In this document: in pieces, positions 16,684 to 25,784 of the stretch | Layout: each line of letters begins with the position of its first letter | How positions within the stretch are numbered: position 1 is the stretch's first letter | NCBI RefSeq assembly: GCF_030010215.1 | Contig: NZ_JASCRR010000013.1 | Span: forward strand, 1-64,000 | DNA: 64,000 bases | From: Tianweitania sp. UT-5YL-CI-8 | GTDB taxonomy: Bacteria; Pseudomonadota; Alphaproteobacteria; Rhizobiales; Rhizobiaceae | Direction of reading: 5' to 3' | The notes under the pieces: model-generated | Databases searched by the model: none | Told to the model about the DNA's origin: nothing | The model's input: the letters and a program-made list of their open reading frames with translations, nothing else | Program-made: the position numbers and the translations under genes

Positions 16684-18071
16684 CAACAGCGGCACCTGTG
16701 CCGATAGAATACCAGCTCATTGGCCTTACGGAGGGCGGCGGCGTTGGTGATCTGCTTTCCGGGCTTGATCAGAAGCAAGGGCGCATTCGTCTACAGGCGT
16801 TGATCTCGGAATGGCTGCGTATGGAGAATCTCGTCGTCCTGACGGGATCGGGCACCTCGGTCTCGGCAGGCGGCAAGACCATGGCCAACCTGGAGAAGGA
16901 CGTTCTCGCAACCATTGAAGCGCTGCCCGACCTCCCGCCCTCGATCGCGCCCATCATAGAATCGCGGAAGAATGCAGTGGCGTTTGCGGACATTCTCGGT
17001 GCTGCAATCGGTTTTGAGGCATGGCTGTCCTTCGTCGCCAATGCCTTGGTCGTCGCCGAATCTGCAGGCGCACCGTTTTCTGCTGTCACTTGGCCAGAAA
17101 CGCCGGCCCCAAATACCGCCGATTTGGGTTGGTTCGTTCGCCGCCTGCGGATCGCCATCTTCGCGGAATGTGCGCTATCACTGCCAGACACCACGTCCGC
17201 GACTTCGGCAAAGGGGATCGCACCCCAATTGGCGTTTCTCTCAAAACTGGTTGCCCGCGACAGCAATCTCGGGCGAACCCATCTTTTCACCTTGAACTAC
17301 GACACCCTATTTGAACAGGCGCTGGAACTTCTGGGCGTCCAGTACTTCGATGGGTTCACGGGGCGCGCGGCGGCGCGCTTCGATCCGTCCGTCTATGGGC
17401 TCGACATCTATTATCCCGGCGAGGTGGCGGAAGGCCGTGTCCGCCGTTTCGACAAGTTTCTGCATTTCTACAAGCTGCACGGCTCGATCCACTGGTTCGA
17501 GCAAGGCGATGAAATGCGCGCCCGTCATCCCGACCTGACGCCTTTCCAGTCCTATGCAGCGAAGAGTCCGGCGGACAAGGCGGCGGCACTCGTGCCACTG
17601 GCTGACAAAACGCCCTCGGTAGGCATCCTGCCCACCGCCAACAAGTTCGCGCAGACGCTGACCATGCCCTACGCGCATCTGTTCCGGTCGTTCCAGGTCC
17701 GACTCGGCATTCCCCAAACCTTCTTGCTCGTCCTCGGTTATGGGTTCGGGGATGAGCATGTCAGCCGGATCATCGAGAATGCCTTGATGAATCCTTCGCT
17801 GGTGATGTTGATAATCGAACCCAATCCAGAAAGTCCGGTCATCGAACGCATCCGACGCTACAAGGATCTCGGCAAACGCGCCTTCGTTCTCTGCCCCACG
17901 ACAGATGCTTTCGCCGCCGCGCCTTTCACATTTGCGACGTTTGACGACTTTGCGACCTCGGTGATGCCCGACGTGCAATGGCTCGACGACTTCCTGCGGC
18001 TGCGGCGTTTCGAGAAACAGATTGCCTCCTCTGAAACGCCAACCGATCCAAACGCCGGTGTGGGGGCTTAG
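16680..18071 (+). CDS. SIR2-domain NADase of a SIR2-HerA defence pair
   Basis: 463 residues. The N-terminal SIR2 fold has the NAD-binding LTGSGTSVSAGG (near residue 54), THLFTLNYDTLFEQAL, and KLHGSIHWFEQ, where the histidine is the catalytic type. A C-terminal Rossmann-like segment (LLVLGYGFGDEHVSRII) follows. In SIR2-HerA (Nezha-type) systems the SIR2 protein degrades NAD+ on phage infection and assembles with HerA. The next gene starts directly after its TAG. Confidence 0.9.
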   Translation: MTTAAPVPIEYQLIGLTEGGGVGDLLSGLDQKQGRIRLQALISEWLRMENLVVLTGSGTSVSAGGKTMANLEKDVLATIEALPDLPPSIAPIIESRKNAVAFADILGAAIGFEAWLSFVANALVVAESAGAPFSAVTWPETPAPNTADLGWFVRRLRIAIFAECALSLPDTTSATSAKGIAPQLAFLSKLVARDSNLGRTHLFTLNYDTLFEQALELLGVQYFDGFTGRAAARFDPSVYGLDIYYPGEVAEGRVRRFDKFLHFYKLHGSIHWFEQGDEMRARHPDLTPFQSYAAKSPADKAAALVPLADKTPSVGILPTANKFAQTLTMPYAHLFRSFQVRLGIPQTFLLVLGYGFGDEHVSRIIENALMNPSLVMLIIEPNPESPVIERIRRYKDLGKRAFVLCPTTDAFAAAPFTFATFDDFATSVMPDVQWLDDFLRLRRFEKQIASSETPTDPNAGVGA

Positions 18072-20066
18072 ATGGATAATCCCCGGCTTGTCGGCCATAT
18101 CGTTTCGGTCCAGGGTTTTCGGGTCAAGGTAGAGTTGCTCCCCGAAACCCGTTCGGCGTTACGTGCCACTCTGGATGGCGTTCAGGTCGCGATCGCGATC
18201 AATGCTTACCTGACCTTCTCGCTCGGGGCGGGGGAGACCGTCATCGGCATCATCACCGATCTGGAGGCCCGCGAGACCTTCGATCCGAACAGCGGCGATG
18301 ATCTCAGTCTCGAACTGATGAAGCCGCGCCGCGTCGCCAGCGTACAATTGCTGGGCACCATCGAGCATGCGGATGATGAACCCTCCTTCAGCCCAGGCAT
18401 TTCCGTTCTGCCGACGCTCGATACGCCGGCCGAGATCGGCTCACCCGACATATTACGGGCGGTCTTCGAGATTCCTCCCCGCCGCAATAAGCCGGAAGAC
18501 TACGACGATAAGGACTTCGACTGTGACCTGAGAATAGGGTTTCCGACTGGTCAGGCCCGCAACGTCGTGCGCGCTTCCTACAATGACCTGTTTTCGCGGC
18601 CTTTAGCTATCGTAGGCAACACTGGGTCCGGCAAGTCATTCTCCGTATCGAGCCTGATACAGAAAGCCATGAAGGCCCTCGATGGCGCGGCCGAGGAGCC
18701 GCATGTCTTCATCCTCGATATCAACGGGGAGTACGGCAAAGCCTTTCCGACAGTTGCAACAGCCGCGCGTTTGCCGGACCGAATCTATCTGAACGGCAGG
18801 GAGTTCGGTCTCCCTCTCTGGTTCATGAATGCCGAAGAGATCTGTGCCTGGCTCAGTGCGGCGGAGCAGACACAAGAGCCTGTGCTGAAGGATTGGTGGG
18901 CGATCGCCAAGGGCGGCGATGCCGCCGCCGCTGTCAGTATGAACGCGCTCCAAAACGCCATGAGTGCACTCGATCAACTTCTCAGCGAACTGACCAAGAT
19001 CAAGAAAAAGGCAGCAGGTTCGCATTGTGATGCCGTGACAGGCCATCTAGCAGATACCGACATCGATACTGCAGCCTTCGAGGTGTTGTTCGAGAACCAT
19101 CGGCTCGTCAACGACTACAACACCGAGGTCATGAACAACCAAGCTGCAATTGCGGCAGAGGCGGAAAAGCTCAAGGACGCCATCAGAGGTAAGATTGTGG
19201 GTGGAAACGCGACGGCAGAAGCCGGAGTGCGGACGGCCGACTCTCCGTTGCCAATTAGTAGAGCTACGCTGACCGATCCCTCCCTTATCAACCGCGCGGT
19301 ATCGAAGGAGGATAGCTTTCGCGTCGACGCCCATCTCACCACACTAAAATTGCGCCTCAAGACTCGTTTGGATGACAAGCGTTGGCGGGCCTTTCTAAAC
19401 TACGAGGATACCGGTACGAAAATCGAGAATCTGTCAGGCTGGTTCCGGCGCTTCGGGCTTGGTGCGGCAATGGGACCAAAGGTTTCAGTTCTCGATCTCT
19501 CCATGCTCAGCAACGAGGTTCTGCCCTACGCCTGTGCGATAATCGGCCGTGTGTTGCTGGAAGCGCGTGAGCGCCTGCCGGCGGCTTCGCGCTACAGGAA
19601 TCCCTGGGTTTTGGTGCTCGAGGAAGCACACAATTATGCTCGTCCAGCCAGATCCGATGAGGATCGGGGACATCGCCTTGCGCGTCTTACTTATGAACGG
19701 ATCGCCAAGGAGGGGCGTAAATTCGGTCTTTCGCTTATCATCGCCAGCCAGCGGCCGAGCGAGATCAGCCAGACCATCATCAGCCAATGCGCGAACTTCA
19801 TCAGCCACCGGCTTCAGAACCCCGACGATATCGACCATTTCCGCCGGATCATCCCCATGCAAGCGCGGCGACTGTTGGATCAGGTGACTATCCTAGCCTC
19901 CGGTGAGGCGATTGTTTTCGGTAGTGCCTTCCATATCCCGACACGCGTACAGTTCGACCGGCCTGATCCGGGTCCGTACAGCCAGACTGCAGCTCCGTTC
20001 CATGAATGGTCAAAGAGTAGCACGCCATTTCCCCTCGATACCGTGATTGATGCGTGGGGCACCTGA
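18072..20066 (+). CDS. herA: HerA-type ATPase of the SIR2-HerA defence pair
   Basis: 664 residues. An N-terminal beta-barrel (HAS-like) region is followed by a FtsK/HerA ATPase: Walker A VGNTGSGKSFSV near residue 185, Walker B WVLVLEEAHNY near residue 515, and the sensor region LIIASQRPSEISQTI with HRLQNPDDIDHF. HerA forms hexameric DNA translocases; in this context it partners the SIR2 effector. There is no gap from the SIR2 gene. About 250 bp of non-coding DNA follow, leading to the next operon. Confidence 0.9.
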   Translation: MDNPRLVGHIVSVQGFRVKVELLPETRSALRATLDGVQVAIAINAYLTFSLGAGETVIGIITDLEARETFDPNSGDDLSLELMKPRRVASVQLLGTIEHADDEPSFSPGISVLPTLDTPAEIGSPDILRAVFEIPPRRNKPEDYDDKDFDCDLRIGFPTGQARNVVRASYNDLFSRPLAIVGNTGSGKSFSVSSLIQKAMKALDGAAEEPHVFILDINGEYGKAFPTVATAARLPDRIYLNGREFGLPLWFMNAEEICAWLSAAEQTQEPVLKDWWAIAKGGDAAAAVSMNALQNAMSALDQLLSELTKIKKKAAGSHCDAVTGHLADTDIDTAAFEVLFENHRLVNDYNTEVMNNQAAIAAEAEKLKDAIRGKIVGGNATAEAGVRTADSPLPISRATLTDPSLINRAVSKEDSFRVDAHLTTLKLRLKTRLDDKRWRAFLNYEDTGTKIENLSGWFRRFGLGAAMGPKVSVLDLSMLSNEVLPYACAIIGRVLLEARERLPAASRYRNPWVLVLEEAHNYARPARSDEDRGHRLARLTYERIAKEGRKFGLSLIIASQRPSEISQTIISQCANFISHRLQNPDDIDHFRRIIPMQARRLLDQVTILASGEAIVFGSAFHIPTRVQFDRPDPGPYSQTAAPFHEWSKSSTPFPLDTVIDAWGT

Positions 20067-20227
20067 CCGTACATTTCCTCGGGTAATCCAGTGGGCGAGC
20101 GGGCAGCCGTGGCAGCACCCTTAGACGATGATCTCCTCGGCATTTGGGGAGGGAAAGCCTTCCCCCTGGCCGGCGCCGCAGTCGCCGGCACACCCCCTCC
20201 TGCGGGGAGACCCCGCAACGCCCCCTT

Positions 20228-20310
20228 TAGAGTGAGAGTGCGGGTCGGATTTGCCGTGACGGGTAGATAGCCGGAGGAGAGTCTTCCGGCGCCCGTCGCG
20301 GAGAACCGCG
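20228..20310 (+). promoter_or_regulatory. Conserved stem-loop leader, copy A (ardC operon)
   Basis: A purine box AGAGTGAGAG at 20229-20238 precedes an inverted repeat GACGGG (20258-20263) / CCCGTC (20292-20297) that spans exactly 40 nt. Inside it is a second stem, GCCGGA/TCCGGC (20270-20275 and 20285-20290). The 3' arm continues CGCGGAGAACC into the start region. Copies B and C, at 23187 and 26478, have the same 40-nt span. Confidence 0.65.
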
Positions 20311-21272
20311 ATGTCCAGACATGATCGCAATGTTCGCACCGGCTCGGACCGGACGAACCTCTATGACGAAATCACCACCAAAATCATCGCCGAACTGGAG
20401 GCTGGTCGCGTGCCGTGGGTGCAGCCCTGGGGCACATCGGTCGCCAAGGCGCCGCTCGGCCTGCCGAAAAACGCCGCTACCTCTCGCAGCTACAGCGGCA
20501 TCAACGTGCTCATCCTTTGGGGGCTGTCATCGAGCACGGCTTTCCCTGCCAGGGCTGGCTCACATTCCGGCAGGCGCTTTCGCTCGGCGGCCATGTCCGC
20601 AAGGGCGAGCACGGCACCACGGTCGTCTATGCCGACCGCTTTACGCCGGGAGACGAGAAGCGCCGCGCCCGCGAGACCGGCGAGGAAGCGCATGCCATCC
20701 CGTTCCTGAAACGCTTCACAGTCTTCAACGTCGCGCAATGCGACGGGCTGCCCGACGACATCGCCACCGTCGCGCCGCCGCGACCGCCCAACCTGATAGA
20801 GCCGAGGGTCGAGGCGCTTATCAAGGCGACCGGCGTCGATTTCCGCACTGGCGGCAACAGGGCGTTCTACGTCCCGTCCCAGGACTATGTGATGGTCCCT
20901 CCGCCCCAGGCGTATTTCGAGCCGATCAACTGGCACCGGACGGCTCTGCACGAACTCGGTCACGCCAGCGGCCATCACAGCCGATTGAACCGTGACCTGA
21001 CGGGCTTGTTCGGCTCGAAGAAATACGCCTTCGAAGAACTGATCGCCGAGCAGATTTCGGCCTTTAGCTGCGCCGCGCTCGGCATCGTGCCGACGGTGCG
21101 CCATGCCGATTACATCGGCAGTTGGCTGGAGGTCATGCGCGAGGATTCCCGCGCTATCGTGCGCGCGGCCTCGCAGGCGAGCAAGGCGGCCGACTGGCTG
21201 CTGTCCTTCCTGCCGGAAGACGAGCAGCGGCCTGCCACACCCGAGACGGCTATCGACAGGAGGGCAGCATGA
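20311..21272 (+). pseudogene. ardC: ArdC-type antirestriction protein, frameshifted
   Basis: ArdC proteins bind ssDNA and protect incoming DNA from restriction. Residues 1-71 are read from ATG 20311 (NLYDEITTKIIAELEAGR, SYSGINVLILWG). After the G run at 20519-20523 the homologous sequence continues in the -1 frame (AVIEHGFPCQGWLTFRQALS ... HELGHASGHHSRLNRDL with the zinc-metallopeptidase HExxH-like motif HELGH) up to 21272. One missing G explains the shift, but GGG-G also allows -1 slippage. It is coupled by ATGA to the DUF2958 gene. Confidence 0.8.
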
Positions 21273-21640
21273 TCCTCCTGACCGACGAGCTGCGCGCGCA
21301 GCTTCTCGCCAATGGCCGCCAGCGCGATACCAATCATGTGCCGGTCGTCAAATTCTTCAACCCGCTCGGCGCCGGCGTCTGGCTGGCGACCGAACTCGAT
21401 GCCGACGGCGATATCCTCTTTGGGCTTGCCGATCTCGGCGAGCCGGAGCTTGGCTATTTCTCGCTCGAGGAGATGGCTTCGGTGCGGCTGCCTTTCGGAC
21501 TCGGCATCGAGCGCGACGTTCTCTTTTCCGGCGACTTTCCGATTTCGGTCTGGGCCGAGGCTGCACGGGAAGCCGGCAGCATCCGCCGCGCCGAACGGAT
21601 CATCTATGCCGCGGCGCGTGCGCGGCGGGGGAGCATCTGA
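21269..21640 (+). CDS. DUF2958 domain protein
   Basis: 123 residues starting MILLTDELRAQLLANG, the typical DUF2958 N-terminus, followed by PVVKFFNPLGAGVWLATEL, LFGLADLGEPELGYFSLEEM and IERDVLFSG. DUF2958 proteins are small soluble proteins commonly found beside ArdC in plasmids and ICEs; their activity is not known. ATG overlaps the ardC stop and its own stop overlaps the next ATG. Confidence 0.85.
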   Translation: MILLTDELRAQLLANGRQRDTNHVPVVKFFNPLGAGVWLATELDADGDILFGLADLGEPELGYFSLEEMASVRLPFGLGIERDVLFSGDFPISVWAEAAREAGSIRRAERIIYAAARARRGSI

Positions 21641-22380
21641 TGCGCTTCCGCCGCTGGCATAGACCCGAACCCTATGGAGATACGTCGCGCAAGCGTGCGG
21701 CGTTTCTCCGCAAGCAGCGCCTCGAACGCGAGGCGCTGCCGCTCTTCGCCGAAGAGATCGCCGCCGGCCAGCACGGCGTCGACGATGAAATGGCCCGCCG
21801 CGCCGTGTGGTGGGACGAGGCGGAACGCGAACGCCGCGACCAGCGAGCGGTGTGGTGGCGGAAGGGCCGCGCCCGGCTCTTCGCGCTGCCCGACAGGCTG
21901 CGCGCCCGTGTCCGCGAGATCTGGCGGACCTGCCCATATCCGGCCGACCCGGCGAGCTTCGTCGATTTCCTGCACCAGATCGCGGTTGGAAAGCTCGATC
22001 CCTGGCGCCCGCCGTGGCAGTTCCATCCCGAGCGGACTGCGCGGATCACCCGCGATCCGTCAACCTTCAACGAAGCCTTCCGCAGGATCGGCGGCCGCAA
22101 GGCCGGCATCGGTCCGAGCGCGCCGGACGTGGACGAATTGCTTTACTGCGGCAATCTCGGCTCCGGCATCCTGTTTCTTCGGTCGAGGCTGCGCCCGGTC
22201 GATACCGGCGGCAATGTCCACATCGCCGCGTGCCATCACGCCAACGCCGCCCAGCGGCTCGAAATCGAGGTGCGCGGCGCGTGCTCGGATACTGAGCTGG
22301 CTCTGATCGAGCGCCTGGCGCAGGCGACCGAGACGCGGCCCGTCGTGGTCCAGCGTGTCGTCATGGGAGGCCCGTCATGA
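21640..22380 (+). CDS. Conserved ICE hypothetical protein (246 aa)
   Basis: ATG 21640 overlaps the DUF2958 stop (TGATG). The protein is arginine-rich in its first 100 residues (RKRAAFLRKQRLEREAL) with a likely globular C-terminal half (LLYCGNLGSGILFLRSRL). No recognised domain, signal peptide or membrane segment. It belongs to the ardC-DUF2958 operon and overlaps the next gene by ATGA. Confidence 0.65.
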   Translation: MRFRRWHRPEPYGDTSRKRAAFLRKQRLEREALPLFAEEIAAGQHGVDDEMARRAVWWDEAERERRDQRAVWWRKGRARLFALPDRLRARVREIWRTCPYPADPASFVDFLHQIAVGKLDPWRPPWQFHPERTARITRDPSTFNEAFRRIGGRKAGIGPSAPDVDELLYCGNLGSGILFLRSRLRPVDTGGNVHIAACHHANAAQRLEIEVRGACSDTELALIERLAQATETRPVVVQRVVMGGPS

Positions 22381-22808
22381 TCGGGCCGACGAAACGCGGA
22401 CACAATGGCGGACCGCCGCTTGACGAGCCCGTCGACCGGCGCTCCGGCCAGTGCAAGCACTGCATCCATTGGGACGCGCCGCCGGAAAGCGAACAGCGCG
22501 CGTATGAATGGTTCCGGCTCGGCCTTTCGCGCCGCCGCGTAAAGCGCCCGTCCGGCACCTGTGATCGCGTGCTTCTGCCGGGTCGCAAAAGCACCGTATT
22601 CTCGGCTACCTCGGCCGTGTTTGGATGCCTCAACTTCGAGGCGAAGCCGTTCCCCGTCCGCTCGACCGGGGGCGGCTTCGTTACGATTCGGTGGAACGGC
22701 CGCATCGCCTGGCAGGGACCGGAGGAGAACGTCCCGCCGCGCTTCCTTCAGGACGTGCTCGATCCCGGCCCGCCTGATGACGGAGGACAGCGTGATGATG
22801 CCTCCTGA
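22377..22808 (+). CDS. Conserved hypothetical protein (143 aa)
   Basis: Begins with KRGHNGGPPLDE, an N-terminal signature seen in many rhizobial mobile-element proteins. It has CKHCIHWD and later CDRV and GCLNF cysteines that could bind a metal. Function unknown. It overlaps the previous gene by ATGA and the following gene by 14 nt. Confidence 0.6.
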   Translation: MIGPTKRGHNGGPPLDEPVDRRSGQCKHCIHWDAPPESEQRAYEWFRLGLSRRRVKRPSGTCDRVLLPGRKSTVFSATSAVFGCLNFEAKPFPVRSTGGGFVTIRWNGRIAWQGPEENVPPRFLQDVLDPGPPDDGGQRDDAS

Positions 22809-23136
22809 TCGTCTGCGCTTGCTGCTGGCACGCATAGAGGACGCGCTTGCGGATGCGCGGCGCAATCTCGGACTTGCCGAACGCGCACTCAGCAATCGCG
22901 CCGAGGACGAGACGGTCCGTCTCCGCCCGAAATCCCGGCACTACCACCGGCGCATGAGCCGGTGGACCGGCGCGGACGAGGCGGAATACCGGCGGGTGCT
23001 CGATCGGCTCCTGGTGGTTGCGGGGCCGGATCTCGACCGGCTCCGGCGCAAGATCGACCGGCAGGAGGCGGCGATCCTGGCGTTGCGTCGGAAATACCGG
23101 GTGAATGCGGAGCGACCGCAGCGCTTCGACTTGTAG
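22795..23136 (+). CDS. Hypothetical coiled-coil protein (113 aa)
   Basis: Start ATG 22795 is chosen for the GGAGGA about 8 nt upstream; GTG 22792 and ATG 22777 are alternatives. The product is arginine-rich and helical throughout (LLLARIEDALADARRNLGL, RRKIDRQEAAILALRRKY), probably a small coiled coil. It is the last gene of the ardC operon before leader copy B. Confidence 0.55.
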   Translation: MMPPDRLRLLLARIEDALADARRNLGLAERALSNRAEDETVRLRPKSRHYHRRMSRWTGADEAEYRRVLDRLLVVAGPDLDRLRRKIDRQEAAILALRRKYRVNAERPQRFDL

Positions 23137-23157
23137 CGCCGCGCCCGCTCCACGGTC

Positions 23158-23239
23158 GAGAGTGAGAGAGGGGCTGTGGATTTCGTGACGGGTTGGAAGG
23201 TCGAGAGAGGGTCTCGGCCGCCCGTCGCGGAGAACCACC
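23158..23239 (+). promoter_or_regulatory. Conserved stem-loop leader, copy B (ParB-like gene)
   Basis: The purine box GAGAGTGAGAG at 23158-23168 is followed by GACGGG (23187-23192) / CCCGTC (23221-23226), again spanning exactly 40 nt. An inner stem CGAGA/TCTCG lies within it. The tail CGCGGAGAACC matches copy A. The ParB-like ATG follows 13 nt after the arm. Confidence 0.65.
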
Positions 23240-25399
23240 ATGGCCAAAGTTGCCAGGAAGTCGAAGAAGCCTGCCGTCGCGATGATCGTCTTCTCGCGCT
23301 CGCGTGATATTCCCTTCAATCGCATCCGCCTCTCGGACAGCAACGTCCGCGAAACCGACGTCGAGGCCGGTCTCGACGATCTCACTCACGACATCGACCG
23401 TCGCGAGGACATCGTGCAGGGCATCAATGTCCGCGCCATCCTCGACGCCGACGGCAACGAGACCGGCGATTTCGAGACCCCGGCCGGCGGCCGCCGGTTC
23501 CGGGCGATCGCGCGCCTCGTTGAGGCCGGGCGTTTCCCCGCCGATGGCCTCGTTCCCTGCCTCGTCAAGAAGACCGACGCCAAGACCTCGGCCGTCGACG
23601 ACTCGCTCGCGGAAAACATGCTCCGCCTCGGCCTGCATCCGCTCGACCAGTTCCGGGCGTTCAAGCGCATGTTCGACGACGGCATGACGAAAGAGGAAAT
23701 CGCCGACGCCTATCGCACCACGCCGCGCTACATCACCCAACGGATGCGGCTGGCTTCGGTCTCGCCGGCTCTTCTGGAGGTCTATGCGCGCGACGGCATG
23801 CCGCTGGCGATGCTCGAGGCGTTCACCGTCAATCCCGACCATGCACGCCAGGAGCAAGTCTGGGAGGCTGTCCAGCGTTCGTACAATGTCCAGCCTTGGC
23901 AGGTTCGCCAGCTCCTCACCGAAACTTCGGTCCCGACCGACGACAAGCGCGTGCGCTTCGTCGGCGTGGACGCCTATGAGCAGGCCGGCGGCACCATGCT
24001 GCGCGACCTCTTTTCCGAGGACGATGGCGGCTGGCTCGAAGACGTAGCGCTTCTCGATCGCCTGGTCTCGGAGAAGCTGAAGGCCATTGCCGATGACGTA
24101 GCGGCCCAAGGATGGAAGTGGATCGCTGTCGATACCAGCCATCCCTATGGATACGACAACGGCCTTCGCGAAATCACCGGCAGCTTCGCCGATCTCACCG
24201 ATGAGGAGCGCGCCGCCCGCGAGGCGTTGCGCAACGAGTACGACGATCTCGAATCGGAATATTCCGAGCACGACGAACTGCCGGAGGAGATCGATCGGCG
24301 GCTGGGCGAGATCGAGGCCGCTCTGGAAGGCTTCGAGAAGCGCCCCGTCATCTATGATCCTGCCGAGGTCGCCCGCGCCGGCGTCTTCATCAGCATCGAC
24401 CGCGACGGGGGGCCTGTCATCGAACGTGGCTATGTCCGGCCCGAGGACGAGCCGGTGGCCGACGCCGGGGACGGCGAGAACGAAAACGCCGTCGTCGCCG
24501 GCGGAAATGACGGTGAGATGAAGCGCGCCGTCATCACCATCGGCGGCCAGCCGGTCGAAACCGAAGACGATGATGACAACGACGGGATCAAGCCGCTGCC
24601 GGAACGGCTCGTCATCGAACTGACCGCCCATCGCACCGTCGCGCTTCAGGAGGCGCTCGCCAACAATCCGCACGTCGCGATGACGGCGGTGCTCCACCGC
24701 ATGGTGATGGAGCGCTATCATTACTCCGCGCCAACCGGTTGCCTGGAGGTCTCCGTGCGCCAGCGGTACTTCCCTTCGCAGGGCGCGGATCTCAGTGACA
24801 GCCCTTCGGCCAAGGCCATCGGTGAGCGCTACGACGCATGGAAGACCGATCTGCCTTCCGACGAAGCGGCGCTCTGGGACTGGATCGCTGCGCTTGACGA
24901 GGCGAGCCGCATGGCGCTTCTCGCCCATTGCGTCAGCTATGGCGTCAATGCGCTTTACGAGCGTCCGAACCCCCATAGCGCTTCCGGTATCTCGCAGCAC
25001 GGCCTCGATCGTCGCCTTGCCGGGGCCGACCGGATCGCCCGCGCCACCGGCCTCGACATGGTGCTCGATGCAGGATGGAGACCGACGGTCGAGAACTATC
25101 TCGGTCGCGTGACCAAGACCCAGATCCTCGCGGCGGTGCGTGAGGGCGCTGGCGAACGGGCGGCGCAGCTCATCGACCATCTGAAGAAGGGCGACATGGC
25201 CAAGGAAGCCGAGCGCCTGCTGGCCGATACCGGCTGGCTGCCCGAACCGCTGCGCCTGGTCGATCTCGATGGTGATGCGGCCGCCGACACCGATGGCGAG
25301 GTCGAGGCTTTGCCCGACTTCCTCGCCGGCGACGGTGACGACGAGGAAGCAGCGGCTGAAGAAGACGAAGACCGGCAGCACCTCGTCGCTGCGGAATGA
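23240..25399 (+). CDS. ParB/RepB/Spo0J-family nuclease-like protein (719 aa)
   Basis: The N-terminal ParB domain has SNVRETDVEAGLDDLTHDI, the GGRRFRAIARLVEAG box and the ENMLRLGLHPLDQ helix. An HTH follows (TKEEIADAYRTTPRYITQRM). The long C-terminal region has acidic stretches (EDDDDNDG; a D/E-rich tail) and a conserved block with LAHCVSYGVNALYER. It is much longer than a partition ParB (about 300) and is not next to parA, so it is more likely the accessory ParB-like protein of ICE housekeeping regions than the partition partner. A perfect palindrome and a terminator follow. Confidence 0.85.
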   Translation: MAKVARKSKKPAVAMIVFSRSRDIPFNRIRLSDSNVRETDVEAGLDDLTHDIDRREDIVQGINVRAILDADGNETGDFETPAGGRRFRAIARLVEAGRFPADGLVPCLVKKTDAKTSAVDDSLAENMLRLGLHPLDQFRAFKRMFDDGMTKEEIADAYRTTPRYITQRMRLASVSPALLEVYARDGMPLAMLEAFTVNPDHARQEQVWEAVQRSYNVQPWQVRQLLTETSVPTDDKRVRFVGVDAYEQAGGTMLRDLFSEDDGGWLEDVALLDRLVSEKLKAIADDVAAQGWKWIAVDTSHPYGYDNGLREITGSFADLTDEERAAREALRNEYDDLESEYSEHDELPEEIDRRLGEIEAALEGFEKRPVIYDPAEVARAGVFISIDRDGGPVIERGYVRPEDEPVADAGDGENENAVVAGGNDGEMKRAVITIGGQPVETEDDDDNDGIKPLPERLVIELTAHRTVALQEALANNPHVAMTAVLHRMVMERYHYSAPTGCLEVSVRQRYFPSQGADLSDSPSAKAIGERYDAWKTDLPSDEAALWDWIAALDEASRMALLAHCVSYGVNALYERPNPHSASGISQHGLDRRLAGADRIARATGLDMVLDAGWRPTVENYLGRVTKTQILAAVREGAGERAAQLIDHLKKGDMAKEAERLLADTGWLPEPLRLVDLDGDAAADTDGEVEALPDFLAGDGDDEEAAAEEDEDRQHLVAAE

Positions 25400-25403
25400 C
25401 CGC

Positions 25404-25427
25404 ATACGGGGCGGCGCCGCCCCGTAT
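25404..25427 (+). terminator. Perfect palindrome after the ParB-like gene
   Basis: A 24-nt perfect palindrome with a 12-bp arm (ATACGGGGCGGC) directly follows the stop. It can form a strong hairpin; only a weak T tract follows. Confidence 0.5.
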
Positions 25428-25440
25428 CGTTCTTCAACTC

Positions 25441-25467
25441 GCCCGGCCATCGCGCCGGGCATTTTTT
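25441..25467 (+). terminator. Rho-independent terminator
   Basis: GCCCGG/CCGGGC stem (25441-25446 and 25455-25460) followed by ATTTTTTAT, just before the ribosome-binding site of the next gene. Confidence 0.7.
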
Positions 25468-25479
25468 ATGGAGGTCGTC

Positions 25480-25784
25480 ATGGCTGACCATATCGACATC
25501 GACTTCATCTTTCAGGCCGACCGCGAAAATCCCCCGGCCGAGCGGTCACTGCCCTGGGAGGAGACGCGCGACGGCATCACCGTCGTCGTCGAGCCCAAGC
25601 GCTTTGGGCCGACGATTTGCGGGCCTTCCGCCTCGGTGCCCGCGAATATTGCTACTATGCCGACTGGAGCCGATGCGGTGCGCGCGCCCGGTTCTATGGC
25701 CATATCGATACCTGTGGCGATGACCTGCTGCTGAAGGCCCGCGCCCTGATCGTCCGCGAGATTGCCGAGGGGCATTGGAGCTGA
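25480..25784 (+). pseudogene. Small conserved ICE protein, frameshifted
   Basis: ATG 25480 starts MADHIDIDFIFQADRE. Codons 42-43 are TTT GGG (25603-25608), after which the sensible reading continues one base back: ADDLRAFRLGAREYCYYADW ... REIAEGHWS, stopping at 25784. The intact protein would be about 101 residues. One missing G after TTTGGG explains this. Function unknown; the sequence pattern (many aromatics, CYYADWSRC) suggests a small folded protein. Confidence 0.6.

Noticed and set aside
22889-25462. An 857-codon open frame on the minus strand opposite the ParB-like gene
   Set aside because: It is the GC-rich antisense shadow of a clear ParB-domain gene; its translation is low in family-like motifs and it lacks a plausible start context.
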